This document shows positions 49,040-59,172 of a DNA stretch of 64,000 nucleotides, piece after piece. The stretch is taken from the NCBI GenBank assembly GCA_021604645.1, contig BQJJ01000007.1, positions 124,001-188,000 on the forward strand, written 5' to 3'. The notes below the pieces were generated by a model, which was not told where the DNA came from, ran no database searches, and saw only the letters and a list, made by a program, of their open reading frames with translations. Every line of letters starts with the position of its first letter. The first letter of the stretch is position 1. Made by a program: the position numbers and the translations under genes. The DNA is from Methyloligella sp. GTDB taxonomy: Bacteria; Pseudomonadota; Alphaproteobacteria; Rhizobiales; HXMU1428-3.

Positions 49040-50716
49040 TTATTCAGCCGCATCAGGAGCTCTATATGTCCCTGACTTACCACCAGTTTTCTCAAGCAAA
49101 CGAACGCCAGAAAAAACCATGCCCTTATCAATCGCTTTTGCCATATCATAAATTGTCAGACAAGAAACGGAAACAGCTGTTAAAGCCTCCATCTCAACAC
49201 CGGTTTTGCCATCGACCTTAACAGTAGCATGAACTAAAATTCCGGTTTGCGTGTCCGTCACAGGAGTAAAGGCCACTTCAACACCTGTAACCGGGAGAGG
49301 GTGACATAATGGAATAAGGTCAGATGTTTTCTTAGCAGCCATAATGCCTGCTATTCGTGCTGTCGCAAGAACATCACCCTTCTTCATTGCGTTCTGTTGG
49401 ATCTGAGCAAGTGTTTCAGGCAGCATAGAAACAAAACCTTCAGCTGTCGCAACACGCTGAGTAACACCTTTTTCAGAAATATCAACCATATGAGCTGCAC
49501 CAGCTTCATTTACATGAGAAAGTTTAGGGTCTCCTGTAGTTTTGCTAGCAGGAGTTTCCTTAGCAAGCTTTGGATCCGGAGCTTGTAAGCTTTGCTTTTC
49601 TCCCGGTGCGACAGCTTTAGCTTTAGCAACCTCAGCTTCTTCAGAACCAGAACTAATCATAGCTCCTAGCTCTTCAATAGCAGATTCAAAATCATCACCT
49701 AACAATTGCACATCTTGAATTTTAATATGAGCGGCATCACTGGTCTCTGAGCCGGTTTGTTGTAATTCCTCATGAAACTTATTCTCATCTACCGACGGAG
49801 CGTCTGATTGAGCCTTAAGAGGAGGAGGACTTGAAGCTTGATCGTCTTGTGAAGAAGCAGCTTGTGGAACTGGTTGATCCGCGTCATTCTCCCTCTTCAC
49901 TTCGGGAAAAAAATCTGGTGCAGCCTCTTGTCCTAAAAGAACTCGTGTTGCTTGCTCAACATTTTCTTTCCGCATTAAGGTCTCACCAACTAGAAACGTA
50001 TTGGCTCCAATTTTAGAAAGGCGAACCAGATCATCATGAGTAGAAATCCCGCTTTCACTTATAATGATGCGGTCTTTAGGAATAAGAGGCGCTAAACCTT
50101 CAGTCGTCTCTAATGTAATATCAAATGTTTGTAAATTTCGGTTGTTAATACCAATCAAAACAGAATTAAGTTTCAACGCGCGTTCTAGTTCTTGGCGGTT
50201 ATGAACCTCAATAAGAACATCCATACCCCACTTATGGGCCATATTTGTAATAGATTGAGCAGTAACATCATCAATGGCCGCCATGATCACCAAAATACAA
50301 TCTGCACCCCACGCCCGGGCTTCAACAACCTGGTACGTATCAATCATAAAATCTTTTCGTAAAACGGGTAAAGTAGAAGCTGTACGAACTTCTTTCAGAT
50401 ATTGAGGATGGCCTTGAAAAAAAGCAATATCAGTTAAAACTGAAATACAAGCAGCTCCCCCATTTTCATACGCATCTGCTAAATGAGCTGGATCAAAATC
50501 GGGACGAATAAGACCTTTTGAAGGGCTGGCTTTTTTAATTTCAGCAATCAAGGCAGGTTTACCTTCATCATGAAATTTCTTAATCGACTTTATAAATCCT
50601 CGCGGCGCTGTCGCAGCCCTGGCTTGTGTCTCAATTTCTGAAAGTGGCAGAATGTTTTTGGCATTCGCTACCTCTTTAGCCTTGTGAGAAATAATTCGAT
50701 CCAGCATATTTTTCAT
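49040..50716 (-). CDS. trpC-moaC: Fusion protein: indole-3-glycerol phosphate synthase (TrpC) + cyclic pyranopterin monophosphate synthase (MoaC)
   Basis: One uninterrupted 558-codon frame. Residues 1-268 are a complete TrpC TIM barrel ([11 protein letters not shown] with the catalytic Lys, [26 protein letters not shown]). Residues ~269-397 are an acidic, Ser/Pro/Ala-rich linker without a recognisable fold. Residues ~398-558 are a complete MoaC ([52 protein letters not shown]). AGGACC precedes ATG 50716. In relatives trpC and moaC are adjacent separate genes; no MoaC-specific start is evident, the nearest in-frame Met before MoaC being residue 353. All catalytic residues I can check are intact in both halves. 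Confidence 0.93.
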   Translation of the reverse strand: MKNMLDRIISHKAKEVANAKNILPLSEIETQARAATAPRGFIKSIKKFHDEGKPALIAEIKKASPSKGLIRPDFDPAHLADAYENGGAACISVLTDIAFFQGHPQYLKEVRTASTLPVLRKDFMIDTYQVVEARAWGADCILVIMAAIDDVTAQSITNMAHKWGMDVLIEVHNRQELERALKLNSVLIGINNRNLQTFDITLETTEGLAPLIPKDRIIISESGISTHDDLVRLSKIGANTFLVGETLMRKENVEQATRVLLGQEAAPDFFPEVKRENDADQPVPQAASSQDDQASSPPPLKAQSDAPSVDENKFHEELQQTGSETSDAAHIKIQDVQLLGDDFESAIEELGAMISSGSEEAEVAKAKAVAPGEKQSLQAPDPKLAKETPASKTTGDPKLSHVNEAGAAHMVDISEKGVTQRVATAEGFVSMLPETLAQIQQNAMKKGDVLATARIAGIMAAKKTSDLIPLCHPLPVTGVEVAFTPVTDTQTGILVHATVKVDGKTGVEMEALTAVSVSCLTIYDMAKAIDKGMVFSGVRLLEKTGGKSGTYRAPDAAE

Positions 50717-50818
50717 AACTGAGGTCCTAAAATAAAAAAATAAAATCAGAGCTTGTTAGCTAGTTAAACAACGCTCGTAGCTTAGCTTCATAGAGCCGGA
50801 ATTAATTTAAGCAATTTT

Positions 50819-51835
50819 TCAGCTCTTATTGGTCAGCTCGATAAGTGTATTTAATGCCTCAAGGGCTTTACCGTCATCAATGGCTTTTCCAGCAAGAGCA
50901 ACAGCTTCTTTCAAATCATCAACTTGCCCACTAACCACAAGGGCAGCACCAGCATTCAGCAAAACAATATCCCTGAATGGTCCCATCTCACCCTTTAAAA
51001 CTTCCTTAATGGCTACAGCATTCACTTCAGAATTCCCCCCTTTTAGCATATCTATGCTTGAAAGCGGTAATCCAACATCTTCAGGATGGACAGTAAAAGT
51101 CGTAATTTCTCCCTTTTCAAGCGCTGCAACTTTTGTTTCACCAGTTGTTGATAGTTCATCGAGCCCATCAGCGCCATGAACAACCCAGAGCTTGGTCGAA
51201 CCCAAAGTTCTAAGCACTTCTGCTATGGGAACGAGCCATTCATCAGAGAAAACACCAAGCACCTGTCGTTTTGCGCCAGCCGGGTTAGAAAGAGGGCCAA
51301 GTAAATTAAAAATTGTCCGCACACCAAGTGAAGCGCGAGCAGGGCCAACATGGCGAACAGCAGAGTGGTGCGCAGGCGCAAACATAAACCCAATATTAGC
51401 CTTGTTGATACAAGTCTCAACAATCTCAGGCGTCACATCTAAATTAACACCTAATGAAGCAAGAACATCGGCAGACCCAGATTTAGATGAAATAGATTTA
51501 TTCCCATGTTTCGCAACAGGGATACCAGCCCCCGCAACAACAAAAGAACTACAGGTAGAAATGTTATAGGTACCAGAACTATCTCCGCCCGTACCACATG
51601 TATCAACCGCTCCCTCAGGGGCTTTAACACCAGTTGCCTTAGCCCGCATTACTTCAGCAGCACCCGTGATTTCATCAACGGTTTCGCCCCGCACCCTAAG
51701 CGCCATGAGAAACCCGCCTATTTGAGCTGGTTCAGCTTGTCCAGTCATCAAAAGCTCAAAAGCTTCAGCTGCTTCTTGCCGAGACAAACTCGCCCCTGTT
51801 GATACAATCTGGATGTAATCTTCTATGCGCGCCAT
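50819..51835 (-). CDS. trpD: Anthranilate phosphoribosyltransferase
   Basis: Adds phosphoribose to anthranilate, the second tryptophan step. The 338-residue protein shows the PRPP-binding [38 protein letters not shown] and [27 protein letters not shown] region, all typical. It lies 102 bases upstream of the TrpC-MoaC gene and 63 downstream of trpG. Confidence 0.97.
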   Translation of the reverse strand: MARIEDYIQIVSTGASLSRQEAAEAFELLMTGQAEPAQIGGFLMALRVRGETVDEITGAAEVMRAKATGVKAPEGAVDTCGTGGDSSGTYNISTCSSFVVAGAGIPVAKHGNKSISSKSGSADVLASLGVNLDVTPEIVETCINKANIGFMFAPAHHSAVRHVGPARASLGVRTIFNLLGPLSNPAGAKRQVLGVFSDEWLVPIAEVLRTLGSTKLWVVHGADGLDELSTTGETKVAALEKGEITTFTVHPEDVGLPLSSIDMLKGGNSEVNAVAIKEVLKGEMGPFRDIVLLNAGAALVVSGQVDDLKEAVALAGKAIDDGKALEALNTLIELTNKS

Positions 51836-51898
51836 TGGAACCCCACTACCAAGCTAATCAAATATAAAACGTAAAAATAAATACCAAAAAACTTCGGC

Positions 51899-52510
51899 CT
51901 ATGCACTGACATGTTTTTCTAAAATTTTATGATCAATGGAAAGTCCTGCAATTTCAAGAAAATTAGCTAAAATTTTATGTCCATAATCAGAAGCAATGCT
52001 TTCAGGATGAAACTGAACGCCGTAAATAGGATGATCTTTATGAGCAAGCCCCATAATCAGTCCATCAGAACTTTCAGCAGTGATTTCTAAACAGTCTGGC
52101 AAAGTCTCTTTTTCAACAATAAGTGAGTGATAACGTGTTGCAGTGAAAGGAGATGGCAGTCCTTTAAAAACAGAATGTTCTTCATGGCTGATTTGAGATG
52201 TTTTACCATGCATAAGCTCAGGTGCTTTCAAAACAGTGCCCCCAAAAGCCTGGCCAATCGATTGATGCCCAAGGCAAACGCCAAAAATAGGAAACTTACC
52301 CGCAGCTTTTTTAATCAAATCAAGACAAATACCAGCCTCATTAGGAGAACACGGCCCTGGCGAGAGCACAATTGCCTGTGGTTTTGCTTTCATGACCTTG
52401 TTGACTGTAATTTTATCATTACGAACCACATCAGAGCTAACCCCAAGATCTCCAATATAATGGACAAGGTTATAAGTGAAACTGTCGTAATTATCGATGA
52501 GAGTGATCAT
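51899..52510 (-). CDS. trpG: Anthranilate synthase glutamine amidotransferase component
   Basis: Supplies ammonia from glutamine to TrpE. The 203-residue protein shows [24 protein letters not shown], the nucleophile Cys79 in [16 protein letters not shown] and the His/Glu pair in [10 protein letters not shown]. It is separate from trpE, with sixA inserted between them; the start is five bases after the sixA stop. Confidence 0.97.
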   Translation of the reverse strand: MITLIDNYDSFTYNLVHYIGDLGVSSDVVRNDKITVNKVMKAKPQAIVLSPGPCSPNEAGICLDLIKKAAGKFPIFGVCLGHQSIGQAFGGTVLKAPELMHGKTSQISHEEHSVFKGLPSPFTATRYHSLIVEKETLPDCLEITAESSDGLIMGLAHKDHPIYGVQFHPESIASDYGHKILANFLEIAGLSIDHKILEKHVSA

Positions 52511-52515
52511 AAAGT

Positions 52516-53043
52516 TTAGTCGTCCTGAGAAAGGTGCTGTTTAGGTGTAACTGTACAATAAAGGGTTCCACTGTTCGGGGCAAGCTTCGTCCAACAGTCT
52601 GTGTCAATTTGAATATGAACAAATGCGCAAGTGGGAAACTTGGACGCAATTAATAAATAATCTGAACTGGTTTTATCTTTAATAAGCAGATCTAACAAAC
52701 TTTCTAAACCAGGATTATGCCCAATAATCATCAAAGATCTGATTAGGTTTGGTGTTTTCTTAATGACACTTATGAGTTCATTGGAACTTGCAAGGTAAAG
52801 CTTGTTTGAGAAAACCTGCTGATCGACACAAAAATCCTCAGCCAGCAGACGTTTTAAAGTTTGTTTACACCGTTTAGCCTTGGAACAAAGGACCATATCC
52901 GGAGAGAGTTTGGCGTCTCTTAAATAGCGTCCCATGAGTATAGCATTTTGCTTGCCACGTTTGTTTAACGGGCGATCAAAATCATCAAGCGTTTCATCAC
53001 TCCAACTCGATTTAGCATGCCGCAATATATAAAGATCTAACAA
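52516..53043 (-). CDS. sixA: SixA-type phosphohistidine phosphatase (histidine phosphatase superfamily)
   Basis: About 175 residues with the RHG-type motif [14 protein letters not shown] at the start, [18 protein letters not shown] next, [11 protein letters not shown] and the second His in [16 protein letters not shown], the order of the SixA family, which dephosphorylates phosphohistidine proteins. No ATG fits: TTG 53043 has GGAG six bases upstream and gives the usual family N-terminus; TTG 53061 is an alternative. It lies inside the trp run between trpE and trpG, an unusual place for this gene. Confidence 0.85.
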   Translation of the reverse strand: MLDLYILRHAKSSWSDETLDDFDRPLNKRGKQNAILMGRYLRDAKLSPDMVLCSKAKRCKQTLKRLLAEDFCVDQQVFSNKLYLASSNELISVIKKTPNLIRSLMIIGHNPGLESLLDLLIKDKTSSDYLLIASKFPTCAFVHIQIDTDCWTKLAPNSGTLYCTVTPKQHLSQDD

Positions 53044-53082
53044 AGGAGAACTCCACTTCAACCCGAGGCACTAGCTAAAGCT

Positions 53083-54639
53083 CTAATTATTTCTCTTAAT
53101 GCCTGCAAACCTGAGCGCTTCTGCCCGCGCGCTAAACAAAGCTTTAGCCTTGTTCACACATTCATCAAACTCAGATTGCGGAACTGAATCTGCCACAATC
53201 CCAGCTCCAGCCTGCACGTGCATCTCACCATCCTTAACGATCGCCGTGCGCAGGACTATACAGCTATCCATCTCACCCGTGGCTGAAAAATAACCAACAC
53301 AGCCCGCATAAACACCGCGCTTATGGACTTCCAACTCGTCAATAATTTGCATCGCCCGCACCTTTGGCGCCCCAGATACAGTACCAGCTGGAAAACCAGC
53401 CATTAGAGCATCAATCTCATCAAACTCAGGTGCGAGCTTGCCCTCTACATTAGAGACAATATGCATCACGTGACTATAACGCTCTAAAAAGAATTGATCA
53501 GTCACAGTAACACTACCAGTTTCAGCAACACGGCCAACATCATTTCGGCCCAAGTCCAATAACATAAGATGCTCGGCACATTCTTTAGGGTCAGCCAACA
53601 AATCCTCACCAAGAGCTATATCTTCAGCCTCTGTTCCCCCGCGTGGTCGTGTTCCCGCTATCGGGCGAACGGTGACAACTTCATCACGCGCCCGCACCAA
53701 GATTTCAGGACTAGACCCAATGACCGAAAAGTCTGTAAAATTGAGATAATAGAGAAATGGTGACGGGTTCGTACGGCGTAATGCGCGGTATAGCGAGAAG
53801 GGCGGTAATGAAAAAGGGGCTGTAAAACGTTGGCTCAATACAACCTGAAAAATATCACCTTCAGTGATGTAATCCTGCGCTCTTTTGACCATCTCTTTAT
53901 ATTGTTTAGGAGATGTATTTGAAGATGGTTCTTCAAAGACAAGTGAGCTATCTTCTTCGTCAACATCAAACTCATGCATATGAGGAACAGGAGCATTCAA
54001 ATCTAAAATGGCTGATTTTAAATTCTCAACAGCTGACAGGTAGGCCTTTTTTGCTGTCACTCCTTCTTTCACATCAACCCGGTGAACCATAACCATTTCA
54101 TCTTTAACAGCATCAAAAATGACCATAATGGTCGGGCGAACAAATATACTATCAGGCACGCCAAGAACATCTTCATTAACATCCGGCAAATGTTCCATCA
54201 AACGGACTGTATCATAAGCCATATAGCCAAACACACCAGCTGACATTGGCGGCAATTCATCAGGCAAGTCGATTTTTGAGCGCTCTAGCAACTCTCGCAT
54301 AGCATCAAGTGTTGGCGGAGCTAGCGGAGTAAAATCAGATTGGCCTTCAAGACAGCTCTCATTGATTTCAGCTTGCTCACCATTGCTTTGAAAAATAAGA
54401 TCCGGCTTTAAACCAATAGCTGAATAACGTCCACGAACAGCGCCCCCTTCAACACTTTCAAAAAGAAAGCTGTTTTGCGGGCACCGCTCTGTTAACTTTA
54501 AAAAAGCCGAAACAGGTGTTTCTAAGTCAGCAACCAGACGCGCCCAAACAACCTGCGATTGCCCCTTTTTATAGAGTTTTTGAAAGGATGAAAGTTCTGG
54601 AGCAAATTTACGCCCCCCCGAATTTGGAACTTCATTCAT
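53083..54639 (-). CDS. trpE: Anthranilate synthase component I
   Basis: Converts chorismate and ammonia to anthranilate, the committed tryptophan step. The 518-residue protein has the Trp feedback-site region (LFESVEGGAVRGRYS), and the chorismate-binding core with SQRFTAPFSLPP, SPEILVRARDEVVTVRPIAGTRPRG, GRNDVGRVA and FPAGTVSGAPKVRAM. AGAGGC precedes ATG 54639. The upstream 160 bases contain no Trp-codon leader peptide that I can find, so attenuation of the E. coli type is not evident. Confidence 0.97.
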   Translation of the reverse strand: MNEVPNSGGRKFAPELSSFQKLYKKGQSQVVWARLVADLETPVSAFLKLTERCPQNSFLFESVEGGAVRGRYSAIGLKPDLIFQSNGEQAEINESCLEGQSDFTPLAPPTLDAMRELLERSKIDLPDELPPMSAGVFGYMAYDTVRLMEHLPDVNEDVLGVPDSIFVRPTIMVIFDAVKDEMVMVHRVDVKEGVTAKKAYLSAVENLKSAILDLNAPVPHMHEFDVDEEDSSLVFEEPSSNTSPKQYKEMVKRAQDYITEGDIFQVVLSQRFTAPFSLPPFSLYRALRRTNPSPFLYYLNFTDFSVIGSSPEILVRARDEVVTVRPIAGTRPRGGTEAEDIALGEDLLADPKECAEHLMLLDLGRNDVGRVAETGSVTVTDQFFLERYSHVMHIVSNVEGKLAPEFDEIDALMAGFPAGTVSGAPKVRAMQIIDELEVHKRGVYAGCVGYFSATGEMDSCIVLRTAIVKDGEMHVQAGAGIVADSVPQSEFDECVNKAKALFSARAEALRFAGIKRNN

Positions 54640-54800
54640 AAAAATAGCCTCTAAATAAAAACGCGTAACTTAGAAAAACAAAACTGCACCCAAGGTAAAA
54701 TCAAAAATGATCATTCCCTGAGTACAGTGATTAAACACAGTAAAATGGCACATTGAAATCGACACAATTTAAAGCGTATTAAATAAGAAAATAAAGACCT

Positions 54801-56696
54801 TTAAAGAGCATCTTTAAGCTGATTAAAGACCTGTTGATTTTCACTAACACCAAAATGTGCCTTTGCACCTTCTAAATATTGAGTGACAAGATCATTCGTC
54901 ATCTCTTCTTGAAGTTCATTCTCAAGCTTAATCGCATAAGCATCATAAGCCGGGCCACTGGTTTTAGCAGGAATATGTTTTTTAACTCTCACTATGAGCC
55001 AGTTTTTATTTGACGCATCTAAGCCTGAAGCAATACCCCCATTTTTAACACTAAATAACCGGTTAGTGAAAAAGGCTGGAATATCTTCAACTACAGCACC
55101 ACGACCAACTGGTTTCACGGGTACGATTTTAGCTTTTAGGCCTTTAGCAACATCAGCGAAGCTTTTTCCATCCTGAATTTCTTTTTCAAGAGAAGCTGCA
55201 TATTCATTGGCTAATTTTTTATTTTCACGGGCTAACCACGCTTCTGTTACAGCGTCTTTTACTTCGTCCAGTGGTTTAATACGAGTTGGTGTAATTTCTA
55301 AAACATCAAACCAAACATAACCACCATCAGCATGACGAACTGAAACGGTGTCATCACCTATAGCAGAAACAAAAACTGATTGAATAAGTTTTGGAGCTGC
55401 TGGCAAATCTTTAACAGCTTTACCATCAAGTCCCTGACTTTTAGGAGAAACCGCATCAATCAAAATAGATTTTCCACCCATCTCTTTAGCAACATCAGCT
55501 ATATTCATTCCACTAGCTCGAAGATCTTCTACCTTGTCAAAAAGTTGGCGGACCTTCTTACGAGCAGCGATTTCTCTTAAATAGCTTTCAATTTGTGGCC
55601 GCACATCTTTGAGTGTCTTCTCAACTGCCGCAACCGTTTTAGTCACCTTTGCAATAGTGATAGCGAAAGTGCCTCCAATTGGAGCTGTAAACTCACCATC
55701 TTTAATATCAAAAATCGCAGTGGCAAGCTTAGGGTCTGCCATGCTCTTCTTGGTTACAGGACCAACAGCATCAGCTTTTTTATTTTTGCCAAACTCTTTT
55801 GCAACGTCTTCAAATTTCTTACCAGCCTTCAGTGCTTTGTGCGCTTCAAGTGCTTTTTCCATACTATCAAAAACGATTTGGTTGTACGATCTGTTCTCAG
55901 GAGAATTAAAGCGTTTTTTACGAACCTCAAAAGTTTTCTTCACATCGTCTTCATTAAGAACAGCTTGCTTTTTCAAGTCTTCCAAAGAAAGTTGGAAAAG
56001 TGCAACCTTACGATATTCAGGTGCTCTGTATGCACTTTTAGTAAGAGCATAATAGTCTTTTAATTGAGCATCTGTTGGTTTCACAGCATTTTTAATTCCC
56101 TTATTCGGAACAACAAAATACTCAGCTTCAACCTTATCTTCACGGTAATGATAAAGACTATTGATAAGAACTTTAGGAATACGTTTCTTTTGTGTGAACA
56201 GACTAGTCACTTGTGTGCGCAGTGCAGAGCTTCTTTGCGTATCGAAATAACCCTGTTCAGAAATGCGCTCTGAACGCAAAATTTGCTTCAGTAATTCTTT
56301 ATTAAAATTACCAGCCTGGTCTTGAAACTGGCGGTCATTTTTAATCGCATCACCAATGGCATCATCAGATACACCCAATGCCAACTCTTTAGCATGATTA
56401 TCAACCACTGCCTGATTGATGAGGCGGAACTTTACTTGGCTCGGAATATCAAAGGCACGTAATTGTTCTCGGCTTAACCGGCGCTTTAAACGAGTGTTCC
56501 ACTCATTAACAACTGTCGGGTAAAGTCTTTCATAGTCTTGTCGAGAAATTTCAATTTCACCAACTTTAGCAAGTTCTGTTTGGCCCTGAGTTTGTATCAA
56601 ACCCTGAACACCCCAAACAGCAAAACTCAAAATTAATAAACCAATTAAAATTTTGGCTAACCAGGTGGTAGCACCTTTGCGAAGAACACTTAGCAT
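54801..56696 (-). CDS. ppiD: SurA_N/PPIase-domain periplasmic folding protein (PpiD-like)
   Basis: Membrane-anchored periplasmic chaperone for proteins leaving the Sec translocon. The 631-residue protein begins with a short cytoplasmic N-terminus and one TM helix (WLAKILIGLLILSFAVWGV), then a SurA-like N-terminal domain, a parvulin domain (about 245-360, FEDVAKEFGKNKKADAVGPV), and a second PPIase-like region. The position upstream of trpE and divergent from tpiA is usual for the group. PPIase activity is not assured, as in other PpiD proteins. Confidence 0.92.
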   Translation of the reverse strand: MLSVLRKGATTWLAKILIGLLILSFAVWGVQGLIQTQGQTELAKVGEIEISRQDYERLYPTVVNEWNTRLKRRLSREQLRAFDIPSQVKFRLINQAVVDNHAKELALGVSDDAIGDAIKNDRQFQDQAGNFNKELLKQILRSERISEQGYFDTQRSSALRTQVTSLFTQKKRIPKVLINSLYHYREDKVEAEYFVVPNKGIKNAVKPTDAQLKDYYALTKSAYRAPEYRKVALFQLSLEDLKKQAVLNEDDVKKTFEVRKKRFNSPENRSYNQIVFDSMEKALEAHKALKAGKKFEDVAKEFGKNKKADAVGPVTKKSMADPKLATAIFDIKDGEFTAPIGGTFAITIAKVTKTVAAVEKTLKDVRPQIESYLREIAARKKVRQLFDKVEDLRASGMNIADVAKEMGGKSILIDAVSPKSQGLDGKAVKDLPAAPKLIQSVFVSAIGDDTVSVRHADGGYVWFDVLEITPTRIKPLDEVKDAVTEAWLARENKKLANEYAASLEKEIQDGKSFADVAKGLKAKIVPVKPVGRGAVVEDIPAFFTNRLFSVKNGGIASGLDASNKNWLIVRVKKHIPAKTSGPAYDAYAIKLENELQEEMTNDLVTQYLEGAKAHFGVSENQQVFNQLKDAL

Positions 56697-56980
56697 TTAA
56701 ATTCCATCTTATGTTTCGATTCGCCGCATTGAAATTAATGATAATCATTGCCATTAATACAAAAAAAGACGATCTATGTACAAATTCCACCCATCATAGT
56801 ATCCACTTAGGCGGATGCCAACAATTCTTTGGTGGTAAGGTTTCTAGCTTAATAAACCTTCCTAAAGTGGATAGGAAGGTCTTGGCAAGCCATTTTTTAA
56901 GCAAAAGACCAAAAGGCTTAATTGCCTTTGTAAAAAGATCAAAATAAATACACATGTAAACTGAGGGGCGTTTCTCAAAA

Positions 56981-57727
56981 ATGATTAGACCAATAGTAGC
57001 CGGCAACTGGAAAATGAATGGAGTTTCAAATTCCGTATCTGAAATCAATTCATTAAAAGAAAAGGTCAGTTCACCTTCTAATTGCGACATCTTAATTTGC
57101 CCTCCAGCAACATTAATCATGGCATTTTCCCATATTTTAAAAGAAACGCCGATTGAATTAGGTGGACAAACTTGCCACTCAGCTGCAAGTGGCGCTCATA
57201 CAGGTGATATTTCTTCAGAAATGTTAAAAGATTGCGGTGCAAACTATGTGATTACAGGCCATTCAGAGCGCCGTATGGATCATGGCGAGCTTGATAAAAT
57301 CGTTAAAGCTCAAACAGAAGCCGCCTGGAGAGCCGGTTTAAAGGCAATATTGTGTGTTGGAGAGCTAATTGGTGAGAGAAAAGCCGATTTAACATTGAAA
57401 GTAATTGAACGCCAATTAAAGAATTCAATTCCTGAAGGCGCAACAGCTGATAACTTAATCATTGCTTATGAACCTGTTTGGGCCATCGGAACCGGCTTAA
57501 CACCAACTGTAGATGATGTTGCAACTGTACACACATTTATCAGAAACAACCTTATTGAGACCCAGGGCCAACAAGTTGGCTCCAATATGCGTCTTCTTTA
57601 TGGGGGCTCTGTTAAACCTGGCAATGCAAAAGAGTTAATGGCAGCAAGCAATGTCAACGGAGCTCTTGTGGGCGGTGCCAGTTTAAAAGCTGAAGATTTT
57701 GCAGGAATTATTGCAGCGTACGAATAG
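56981..57727 (+). CDS. tpiA: Triosephosphate isomerase
   Basis: Interconverts dihydroxyacetone phosphate and glyceraldehyde 3-phosphate. The 248-residue TIM barrel has VAGNWKMNG (substrate Asn and Lys), GHSERR with the catalytic His, [11 protein letters not shown] with the catalytic Glu, and [21 protein letters not shown] lies upstream of ATG 56981. The 284 bases between it and divergent ppiD hold both promoters. Confidence 0.97.
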   Translation: MIRPIVAGNWKMNGVSNSVSEINSLKEKVSSPSNCDILICPPATLIMAFSHILKETPIELGGQTCHSAASGAHTGDISSEMLKDCGANYVITGHSERRMDHGELDKIVKAQTEAAWRAGLKAILCVGELIGERKADLTLKVIERQLKNSIPEGATADNLIIAYEPVWAIGTGLTPTVDDVATVHTFIRNNLIETQGQQVGSNMRLLYGGSVKPGNAKELMAASNVNGALVGGASLKAEDFAGIIAAYE

Positions 57728-57736
57728 CTGATATAA

Positions 57737-57790
57737 GGTGCAGTCCAAATCCTTATGGTTAAAGACATAAGCCATAGGTAGGACTGTACC
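57737..57790 (+). other. Long imperfect hairpin downstream of tpiA
   Basis: GGTGCAGTCC (57737-57746) pairs with GGACTGTACC (57781-57790) with one G-U pair, enclosing CCTTATGG / CCATAGG. No T-run follows. It starts ten bases after the tpiA stop and ends 28 bases before the next gene. Confidence 0.5.
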
Positions 57791-57818
57791 TACTTACACT
57801 ATTCGGGGCATAAAATTC

Positions 57819-58388
57819 ATGTTTGTTACGCGTATCCGCTGGGCAATTTCATTCATAAAATCACTAACTTTGGGGCTAGCAGTTCTTTTGCTCACTGTGA
57901 GCGTATCTTCCATTCAACCTGTAAGCGCTAAGCCCCTGGCCAAGAAAGAATGCAAAACCCTTAAGAGCAAAATAAAAACACTAAAAGCCACTCCAGCCGT
58001 GATGAATATGTCAAAAGGCTTTGAATGGGTAAAAGACAACATGAAAGGTGATGACCTCCTACCAATTAAGGAATTCATCGAAACCGAAGAACAATATAAA
58101 TTCCGCTGCCCCCAGCCAAGAAAGAAAAAAGCACCTAAGCCAAAGCCTAAAAAAGCTGATCCTAAAAAGGATTTAGTTGACAAAAAAGCGAAAACAAAAG
58201 CTAAGCCTGAGAAAAAAGTACAAAAGCTAAAACCTAAAAAGAAGAAAAATACCAAGAAAAGTACGACAAAAAAGAAACCGGCTAAAAAGAAAAATAAGAA
58301 ATCAAGCCTAGAACCAACGAAAAAACCTGAACCCACACTGTTTGAGACTATTTTCCCATCAAGCGTTGAAAACAAAGAAAAGTCTTAA
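57819..58388 (+). CDS. Exported Lys-rich protein of unknown function
   Basis: 189 residues. An N-terminal signal peptide (hydrophobic about 12-32, likely cleavage after VSA near residue 37) leads to a small domain with two Cys (45 and 97), MSKGFEWVKDNMKGDD and IETEEQYKFRCP; this pattern resembles a conserved alphaproteobacterial hypothetical family near tpiA/secG. Residues 101-175 are a very basic Lys/Pro/Ala tail rich in KKK clusters, which might bind polyanions such as lipopolysaccharide or peptidoglycan-associated polymers; that is inference. No enzyme motif is seen. Confidence 0.8.
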   Translation: MFVTRIRWAISFIKSLTLGLAVLLLTVSVSSIQPVSAKPLAKKECKTLKSKIKTLKATPAVMNMSKGFEWVKDNMKGDDLLPIKEFIETEEQYKFRCPQPRKKKAPKPKPKKADPKKDLVDKKAKTKAKPEKKVQKLKPKKKKNTKKSTTKKKPAKKKNKKSSLEPTKKPEPTLFETIFPSSVENKEKS

Positions 58389-58791
58389 ACTAATGGTCTT
58401 AAGCAGGATTAACTCACTGAAATAAATGCGAAAAAAAGAAATTCATCAGGTTTAATCATTATCTATCTGATTTAACTTGTAACATTAAAGCGTTTCTCTA
58501 TTGATTTTTCATCAAAGAAGGCGATATAAGCCTTAAATCAACTGATTTGGGCACTCTAAACTATTTGCTCCTTTAGAACCGAACATTTACGTTTAAAAGT
58601 TTGAGCAAACTGACAAAAAAGTGCTCGTAAATATATGGCAATTAATCTTTTGTCTCATTTTTCTTGTGTCCTGCGACAATTAAGTTAAATAAGACAACAA
58701 GCTAAAGAACTCAGCGTGACGCCATAAAGATTTGTCACTCTCTTAAATAGGGATAACTCTTTGGCCCGTCGCAGCTAACAAAGGAAGTCTA
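58389..58791 (+). promoter_or_regulatory. 403-base gene-free region upstream of secG
   Basis: No gene is seen. Short dyads occur: TTGAT-TTTTC-ATCAA (58501-58515), TTGTGTC-CTGC-GACAA near 58670-58685, and GTGAC/GTCAC around 58717-58739. AAAGGAAG precedes the secG ATG. A promoter for secG should lie here, but I cannot place it with confidence. Confidence 0.4.
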
Positions 58792-59160
58792 ATGGCAACT
58801 ATATTATTGGTCGTTCATGTGCTAATCGCACTGGGCATCATCGCCACAGTGTTATTGCAACGCTCTGAAGGCGGTGCACTTGGTATTGGCGGCGGCGGCG
58901 GCGGTATGACGTCAGGACGCGGAACAGGCAATTTACTCTCCAGAACAACGGCCATTTTAGCGGCTTGCTTCTTTCTTTCAAGCATCGGCCTTACAGTTTT
59001 AGGTCGTAATGCAACCACAACAGAATCTAAAATTGACGCAATCAAAGTTGATGGACCGAAAAAATCTGGCAAAGTTTTAGACGGCCTTCCAACACCACCA
59101 GCCGCACCTAAAAAACTTGATGGTCCAGTTGTTCCAACACCTGACACACCAAAAAAATAG
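58792..59160 (+). CDS. secG: Preprotein translocase subunit SecG
   Basis: Small subunit of the SecYEG channel. The 122-residue protein has two TM helices (about 2-20 and 50-70) joined by the family motif LLQRSEGGALGIGGGGGG, here with a seven-Gly run, and a Pro/Lys-rich C-terminal tail. AAAGGAAG precedes ATG. It is followed by three repeat copies and a strong terminator. Confidence 0.96.
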   Translation: MATILLVVHVLIALGIIATVLLQRSEGGALGIGGGGGGMTSGRGTGNLLSRTTAILAACFFLSSIGLTVLGRNATTTESKIDAIKVDGPKKSGKVLDGLPTPPAAPKKLDGPVVPTPDTPKK

Positions 59161-59172
59161 CGCGGATATTTT

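Noticed and set aside
49830..49920. Possibility that TrpC-MoaC results from a sequencing frameshift
   Set aside because: The linker keeps a consistent protein-like acidic/Pro-rich composition over ~130 codons in one frame, and both flanks are in the same frame; an error would not create such a linker. Left as a check in the finding.
54670..54753. 27-codon open frame upstream of trpE that might be a trp leader peptide
   Set aside because: Contains no Trp codon and no clear terminator/antiterminator pair follows, so attenuation is not supported.
55593..56063. Two long forward-strand open frames (156 and 147 codons) inside ppiD
   Set aside because: Antisense to ppiD and in overlapping frames; low-complexity translation products typical of shadow frames.
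58501..58515. TTGAT-TTTTC-ATCAA resembling an FNR box upstream of secG
   Set aside because: Half-sites are perfect but the spacer is five bases, not four; nearly 280 bases from the gene. Treated as a small dyad.
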